Below are positions 60,343 through 64,000 of a stretch of DNA of 64,000 nt, in pieces. The notes under the pieces were generated by a model. That model had not been told where the DNA came from. It ran no database searches and was given only the letters and a program-made list of their open reading frames with translations. The translations under genes were made by a program, and so were the position numbers. The DNA comes from Verrucomicrobiales bacterium (GTDB taxonomy: Bacteria; Verrucomicrobiota; Verrucomicrobiia; Verrucomicrobiales; DEV007). The stretch's first letter is position 1. Every line of letters starts with the position of its first letter. The DNA lies in assembly GCA_029213265.1 (NCBI GenBank), contig JARGNG010000006.1, forward strand, positions 8,035 to 72,034, given 5' to 3'.

Positions 60343-60936
60343 ATGGAATCAGCAGAAGCGGAACCGATTCTCCAGTGCCCCACCTGCCGGAGCGCGCTCA
60401 GTGTAAATCGAGAGGTGAAGGAGGTTGATGAACATTGCCCGGTCTGTCGCAGCGAGGTAAGTCTGCGCGTGTTTCCCCGCCTTTACCGGGAGCCGGTTAA
60501 TACGATGCCTTCCAAACTGGCTTCGGACTCAGAGGCAAAGTGTAATTTCTACCCGGAACTACCTGCGGAAAAAGTCTGCGACGAATGCGGGTGCTTTCTA
60601 TCTGAGAAAGCGGCGATTCGGTGGGGCAGTCTTGACCTGTGCCTGCCCTGCCTGCATCGCCTGAGGGAGGAGAAGAAATCTTCGGCCTTTGTGGCGCGGT
60701 CTGCCCTTCACGACAACCGAGCGCTTGCCCTTGTGACTCTGCTTGCGCCTTTGAGTCTGTTTACCGCACCGGTGGCAATTTTCCTCCTGCTCAAAAACCG
60801 GAAGAATCCGGAGACCTTCGAACCGAGAAGCGCAGTGATGTGGTGGCTGGCCATGTTTCTTTCGGTGGCGTGGCTCATTGTCTGGACGGTTTTGATCACC
60901 GCGTGGACCTCTTTGATCTTCGCGGAATTTTCCTAG
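60343..60936 (+). CDS. Zinc-ribbon membrane protein, unknown function
   Basis: A 197-residue protein with an N-terminal zinc ribbon (C12-x2-C15 ... C32-x2-C35) and a second Cys cluster (C67, C79-x2-C82, C100-x2-C103) that looks like a B-box-type zinc finger. Two membrane segments follow near residues 123-148 (ALVTLLAPLSLFTAPVAIF) and 165-190 (WWLAMFLSVAWLIVWTVLI). I do not know a named family, though GYF/RDD neighbours with such zinc-ribbon proteins occur in verrucomicrobia. The gene is 11 nt after the RDD gene. A terminator hairpin at 60971-60994 follows. Confidence 0.7.
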   Translation: MESAEAEPILQCPTCRSALSVNREVKEVDEHCPVCRSEVSLRVFPRLYREPVNTMPSKLASDSEAKCNFYPELPAEKVCDECGCFLSEKAAIRWGSLDLCLPCLHRLREEKKSSAFVARSALHDNRALALVTLLAPLSLFTAPVAIFLLLKNRKNPETFEPRSAVMWWLAMFLSVAWLIVWTVLITAWTSLIFAEFS

Positions 60937-60970
60937 GCTGTCGGAAGACAGTCCGGGTCGCGCGGATACG

Positions 60971-60994
60971 AAAAAACCCCGGCGAGGGCCGGGG
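60971..60994 (-). terminator. Intrinsic terminator between convergent genes
   Basis: CCCCGGC (60977-60983), loop GAGG, GCCGGGG (60988-60994). On the - strand six T's follow the stem (60971-60976), placing it 46 nt after the bactofilin stop. On the + strand it is followed by CTTTC only, so it may act weakly for the zinc-ribbon gene as well. Confidence 0.85.
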
Positions 60995-61040
60995 CTTTCG
61001 AAAGTGGGGACGAAAGGATTCGTCCTGGAAATGGAATCCG

Positions 61041-61358
61041 CTATGCCTTGGCCTTGCCGACCTTGCACTGACCTTCGAGGGAGGCACCTTCCTCCATCTG
61101 CAGGCTGATCGTGCTGACCGAACCGGAGATCACGGAAGTGGGGGAGAGACGGCAGGAGTTGAAATCTCCATTGCCGGCAACCTTGCCTTCAATGACTGCC
61201 TTTTCGGCCTTGAGGTCTCCTTTGACCGACGCGTTCTGGCCGATGGTGAGACTTCCCTTGGAATTGATGTTTCCGGTGATGGCTCCATCGAAAATAAGAT
61301 CGGTGGAACAGTTCAGATCGCCTTCGATCTGGATGTCGCTGGATAAATGGCTGCTCAC
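61041..61358 (-). CDS. Bactofilin (polymer-forming cytoskeletal protein)
   Basis: A 105-residue protein made almost only of a right-handed beta-helix repeat: IQIEGDLNCSTDLIFDGAI, GNINSKGSLTIGQNASVKGD, AEKAVIEGKVAGNGDF and so on. This is the compact bactofilin core, which self-polymerises into membrane-linked filaments that help place cell-wall or surface enzymes. Short N- and C-terminal tails are typical. It is alone on the - strand, convergent with the zinc-ribbon gene and divergent from the TPR-like gene. The 270-nt gap upstream must hold its promoter; no clear elements seen. Confidence 0.9.
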   Translation of the reverse strand: MSSHLSSDIQIEGDLNCSTDLIFDGAITGNINSKGSLTIGQNASVKGDLKAEKAVIEGKVAGNGDFNSCRLSPTSVISGSVSTISLQMEEGASLEGQCKVGKAKA

Positions 61359-61628
61359 GGTAGAAATGCGTTGGATTTAAATTGTTCGCGTGGGGTGCAC
61401 CTTCATAGTATCCCCTGCGGGTCGAAAGATAACTTGGAATCATCGGGGTGTGGAGCATTTTTTTAAAAAAGAATCGCAAGTAGTCCGAATGATCCAAAGA
61501 CTCTGGCGCGTTTGAACCTGTTGAAATTCGAATACGGTCCGTTATGATCAGGAAGTCTCGGATTTATCGAATCGCAGAAATCGCCCAAAACGGCTCCACG
61601 CGATTAGAAAATCGGAAGAGGAGAGGGA

Positions 61629-62951
61629 ATGGCGGAACCAATGTTATCAAACCGGCCGGAATCCGGTAAGACATTTCAGACGGCAATGTGGGTCGTTGGC
61701 GGTATTGCCGCCTTGCAACTGTTTGGCGTGTTTTGGGCGTTGATGAAGCGACCGGGGGTGGGTGTGGTGGAGGCTCGTGTTTCTTCGATGCTTCCCATGG
61801 ATCTTCCTCCCATGCCTTTGAATGCAGGTGTTCGGGCCGGGCAGGGCGCAGTTCCCGGGGCGAATTCGGTGAATTCCAATCTGCCACCCCAGCTTTCCAA
61901 CCAGAGTGGTCCGACCGGGATCGTTACCACCCCATTGGCAGCGAACAATCCGGCGATCGGAAACGGCGTGATTCGTTCGGGATTGGTGCCGGAGGTAGGG
62001 AACCCTGCGGCGGAAATTGGGTCCGCTGTCTCATCTGATCCACTGGAGGGTCCCGGCCCGGGAGGCTCCGGCGTTGGATCAGGCGACCGGGTATTGGCTC
62101 AGCCCAGTTTTGTTGGGCCTGCCGGTTCAGATCGGAACGTGTTGTCAGATTCCCTGACCCGGGCATCGTTTTCCTCCGACGAAATCTCCGATCCTATTAT
62201 TGAGCGACTGGTCTCCACCGGGGTTGAACTCCGCTCGGCAGACAACATGCAGGGGGCGTTGCAGGCATTGAAAGAGGCAGAGGCTGCGCTGCCCGATCAT
62301 CCGCGAATCATGAGCGAACTGGCGGCTACCTATCGTCAGATGGGGCTGGATGAAAAAGCAGATGGGTACTGGGAGAGGGTGGAATCCCTCGGGGAAATCG
62401 GCGCGGGAGACTACTATTCGATCGCGCGCCTTCAGTTGCGGGGGGAGGTCGTGCCGGCGGAAGGCGCGGTCGAACAGTTGATGAAAATCGGAAATGTCAT
62501 CATTGAGGAGAAATCCTCTGAAAAGCCGGGGGAGAAGCTGGCGGCCCGGATCGTGATTGAAGCGGATCCTTTGCTGCGACCTGATGGCGAGCAACTTTCC
62601 GTCCTCGTATTTTTCTATGATCAGGTCGATGGCAGCCAAATCAAACGCTCCACGGCCTTGACTTCCTATCTGTATCCGACGGAGCCGTATGATTGGCAAG
62701 TGGATGGAAGAGAGGAAATCATCGTCAATTATGATCAGTCGAGCCTCACCGAGGAGCAAAAGAGGGAATTGGGCGAAAGAAAATATTTTGGATACGTAAT
62801 TCAGCTGTATTATCGGGATGAATTACAGGATAGAGTAGCGATGCCTCCGGAATTGGAAGAGCATCATATGGAAGATCCTGTGAACACTCCGACGCAACCG
62901 GATCGCCTAGAACCGGAAAATGCTCTTTTTCCTGAATCACCTGGATTGTAA
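61629..62951 (+). CDS. Single-pass membrane protein with TPR-like region
   Basis: A 440-residue protein with one membrane segment near residues 19-39 (MWVVGGIAALQLFGVFWAL) and a long Pro/Gly/Asn/Ser-rich spacer (about 45-180). A TPR-like helical region follows (AMQ-type units: GALQALKEAEAALPDHPRIM, SELAATYRQMGLDEKADGYW, about 200-245), then a beta-rich C-terminal domain (ADPLLRPDGEQLSVLVFFYD; VDGREEIIVNYDQSSLTEEQ). I do not recognise the C-terminal family. A GAGGAGAGGG sequence just before the ATG gives a ribosome binding site. The degenerate receiver-kinase gene starts 17 nt after its stop and may be its partner. Confidence 0.75.
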   Translation: MAEPMLSNRPESGKTFQTAMWVVGGIAALQLFGVFWALMKRPGVGVVEARVSSMLPMDLPPMPLNAGVRAGQGAVPGANSVNSNLPPQLSNQSGPTGIVTTPLAANNPAIGNGVIRSGLVPEVGNPAAEIGSAVSSDPLEGPGPGGSGVGSGDRVLAQPSFVGPAGSDRNVLSDSLTRASFSSDEISDPIIERLVSTGVELRSADNMQGALQALKEAEAALPDHPRIMSELAATYRQMGLDEKADGYWERVESLGEIGAGDYYSIARLQLRGEVVPAEGAVEQLMKIGNVIIEEKSSEKPGEKLAARIVIEADPLLRPDGEQLSVLVFFYDQVDGSQIKRSTALTSYLYPTEPYDWQVDGREEIIVNYDQSSLTEEQKRELGERKYFGYVIQLYYRDELQDRVAMPPELEEHHMEDPVNTPTQPDRLEPENALFPESPGL

Positions 62952-62968
62952 TTGTTCCCAAAGCACTT

Positions 62969-64000
62969 ATGTCGACTCCCACCGTTGTTTTTCTCATAGA
63001 TTCCTCCGATGCGGATCGGAATGACATTCGTTCCATTTTAGGGGATCGCGCCGATGAGATCATCGAAGCAGCCACCGCTGCCGAAGCATTTGAAAAGGCG
63101 AGAAAGCTGGACGGTGTCACGATGATGATCGCGGGTCTCGATGCCAAGTCTGGAACGGAGACCCTCGATTTCCGGGATCATCTCCACGGAGGAATCGGAT
63201 TGTTTCCCAGCGTCTTTTGCAGCCGGGAGGATATGACGGAATTTTATCCCCGAATTCTTGAGAACGAGCGCCTTTTCTTCAAGCCGGTCAATCGGGGAGT
63301 GCTCCTCGATTGGTTCGAATCAGTGCGTGGTAAGGGCGGCGAAGAGGGAGAGTCCGAAGCTCCCCCCGAGACGGTCGAGCATCCCACCGAGGCGGGGCCT
63401 GTCAGTTCCCCGCCACCCGAGATTGAGACGGCACCCAGCACCGATCCGAATCCGGAGCCTCTGCCTGCGTTGGAAACGGCTCCGATCCAGCTGCCGGAAG
63501 ACGCCCTGCCCGTCGGAACCCGACTGGGTGACTACAAGCTGCTTCGCGAAATTCAGAGAGACAATGATTTTGCCCTGTATGAAGCGGAGCAAACTTCGAT
63601 CGGCCGACGCGTCGCTTTGAAGACCCTCTATCGTAAGCACCGAAAGGATATCAACTGGGTTCAGGGGTTTGTGAATGAGGCCAGCGCGAGGGCGTCCGTG
63701 AACCATCCTTCGATTTCCCTGGTGTACGAATGTGACCAGGAAATGGGCGTGAATTTCTACACGTTGGAATTGGTAGATGCCCCGAGCTTGACCGATCTCG
63801 CTCGTCGACGCAGTCAGCTTGAGGAGGGTTCTCTCTGGAAAGTATTGGAGGCAGCCGCTGACTCACTCATTTATCTGCGGGACAGCGGAATGTCTCACCG
63901 GCTGATTTCTGCACAGAGTATCCTGATGCTTCGAAGCGGAGAGCCCCGGATCGCAAATCCAGTGCGGGGACGTGGCGTTCCGCTCTCGGTGGAGGAAGAA
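62969..64000 (+). CDS. Degenerate receiver fused to a pseudokinase (partial, runs off right edge)
   Basis: The frame is open for 344 codons from ATG 62969 to the window end. Residues 1-120 look like a response-regulator receiver domain (VVFLIDSSDADRNDI, FFKPVNRG with the conserved Lys105-Pro), but the phosphoacceptor position reads IAGLDAKSG without the usual Asp. A Pro/Glu-rich linker (120-180) leads to a serine/threonine-kinase-like domain: K218 in RRVALKTL and E237 in the alpha-C helix are kept, whereas the glycine loop is poor, HRD reads HRL (310-312), the catalytic-loop Asn is lost and DFG reads IAN. This suggests an inactive signalling scaffold. The C-terminus is unseen. Confidence 0.8.
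   Translation, partial: MSTPTVVFLIDSSDADRNDIRSILGDRADEIIEAATAAEAFEKARKLDGVTMMIAGLDAKSGTETLDFRDHLHGGIGLFPSVFCSREDMTEFYPRILENERLFFKPVNRGVLLDWFESVRGKGGEEGESEAPPETVEHPTEAGPVSSPPPEIETAPSTDPNPEPLPALETAPIQLPEDALPVGTRLGDYKLLREIQRDNDFALYEAEQTSIGRRVALKTLYRKHRKDINWVQGFVNEASARASVNHPSISLVYECDQEMGVNFYTLELVDAPSLTDLARRRSQLEEGSLWKVLEAAADSLIYLRDSGMSHRLISAQSILMLRSGEPRIANPVRGRGVPLSVEEE

Noticed and set aside
1..64000. tRNA, rRNA, CRISPR arrays, transposases
   Set aside because: No T-arm-like GTTCRAATC cloverleaf, no spaced direct repeats and no transposase motifs were seen by reading; a covariance-model scan was not possible.

Overview
The window reads as a chromosomal segment of a bacterium from the PVC group, most likely Verrucomicrobiota. 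The case rests on a Rhodopirellula/Verrucomicrobium-type ECF sigma factor with a FecR-like partner, a DUF1549/DUF1553 (PSD1-type) cytochrome protein with a DUF1501 partner, two formylglycine sulfatases, a DUF1080 protein, a long L25 protein with an acidic tail, and many sulfotransferases. No rRNA, tRNA, CRISPR array or insertion sequence was seen. The species cannot be named from the sequence alone.

Region 1 (259-28234, all on +) is one long surface-polysaccharide locus. It starts with nucleotide-sugar genes: UDP-xylose (uxs, a eukaryote-type ugd) and GDP-L-fucose (fcl, gmd), with a GbsR/MarR-type regulator in between. A degenerate ABC-exporter-like protein and two different sulfotransferases follow. 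Next comes a compact, lower-GC cassette (8509-11469): a ComA-type phosphosulfolactate synthase, a VOC protein, a histidine phosphatase and an ATP-grasp ligase, followed by a DegT-type sugar aminotransferase. Then come glycosyltransferases, a CDP-paratose-2-epimerase-like SDR, and a duplicated pair (sulfotransferase plus 'HTYGKVGST' capsule protein) flanking a GT2 gene. The end of the locus has GT2 enzymes, an SDR, a small initiating phosphoglycosyl transferase, a CapD/WbpM-type dehydratase and an O-antigen-ligase-like protein. My reading is a sulfated, fucose- and xylose-containing polymer, possibly also carrying a sulfonate (sulfolactate) decoration; the last part is inference.

Region 2 (28203-38066, all on -) holds an M16 peptidase, an eukaryote-type HisA, a GT2 enzyme with an added Rossmann-like domain, rplY, prs, a YCII-like protein, a small secreted protein, an iduronate-sulfatase-like enzyme and an alpha/beta hydrolase. 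Region 3 (38164-45621, +) is an ECF sigma / FecR-LamG / PSD1 / PPK2 / DUF1501 series. Region 4 (45634-58050) has AddA- and AddB-like helicase-nuclease genes on -, separated by a sulfatase, a DUF1080 protein and a transporter remnant on +. Region 5 (58319-64000) has a GH25-like lipoprotein, an RDD/GYF membrane protein, a zinc-ribbon membrane protein, a bactofilin, a TPR-like membrane protein and, running off the right edge, a degenerate receiver fused to a pseudokinase.

The strongest candidate for an undescribed system is the phosphosulfolactate-synthase / phosphatase / ATP-grasp / aminotransferase group inside a sulfotransferase-rich polysaccharide locus.
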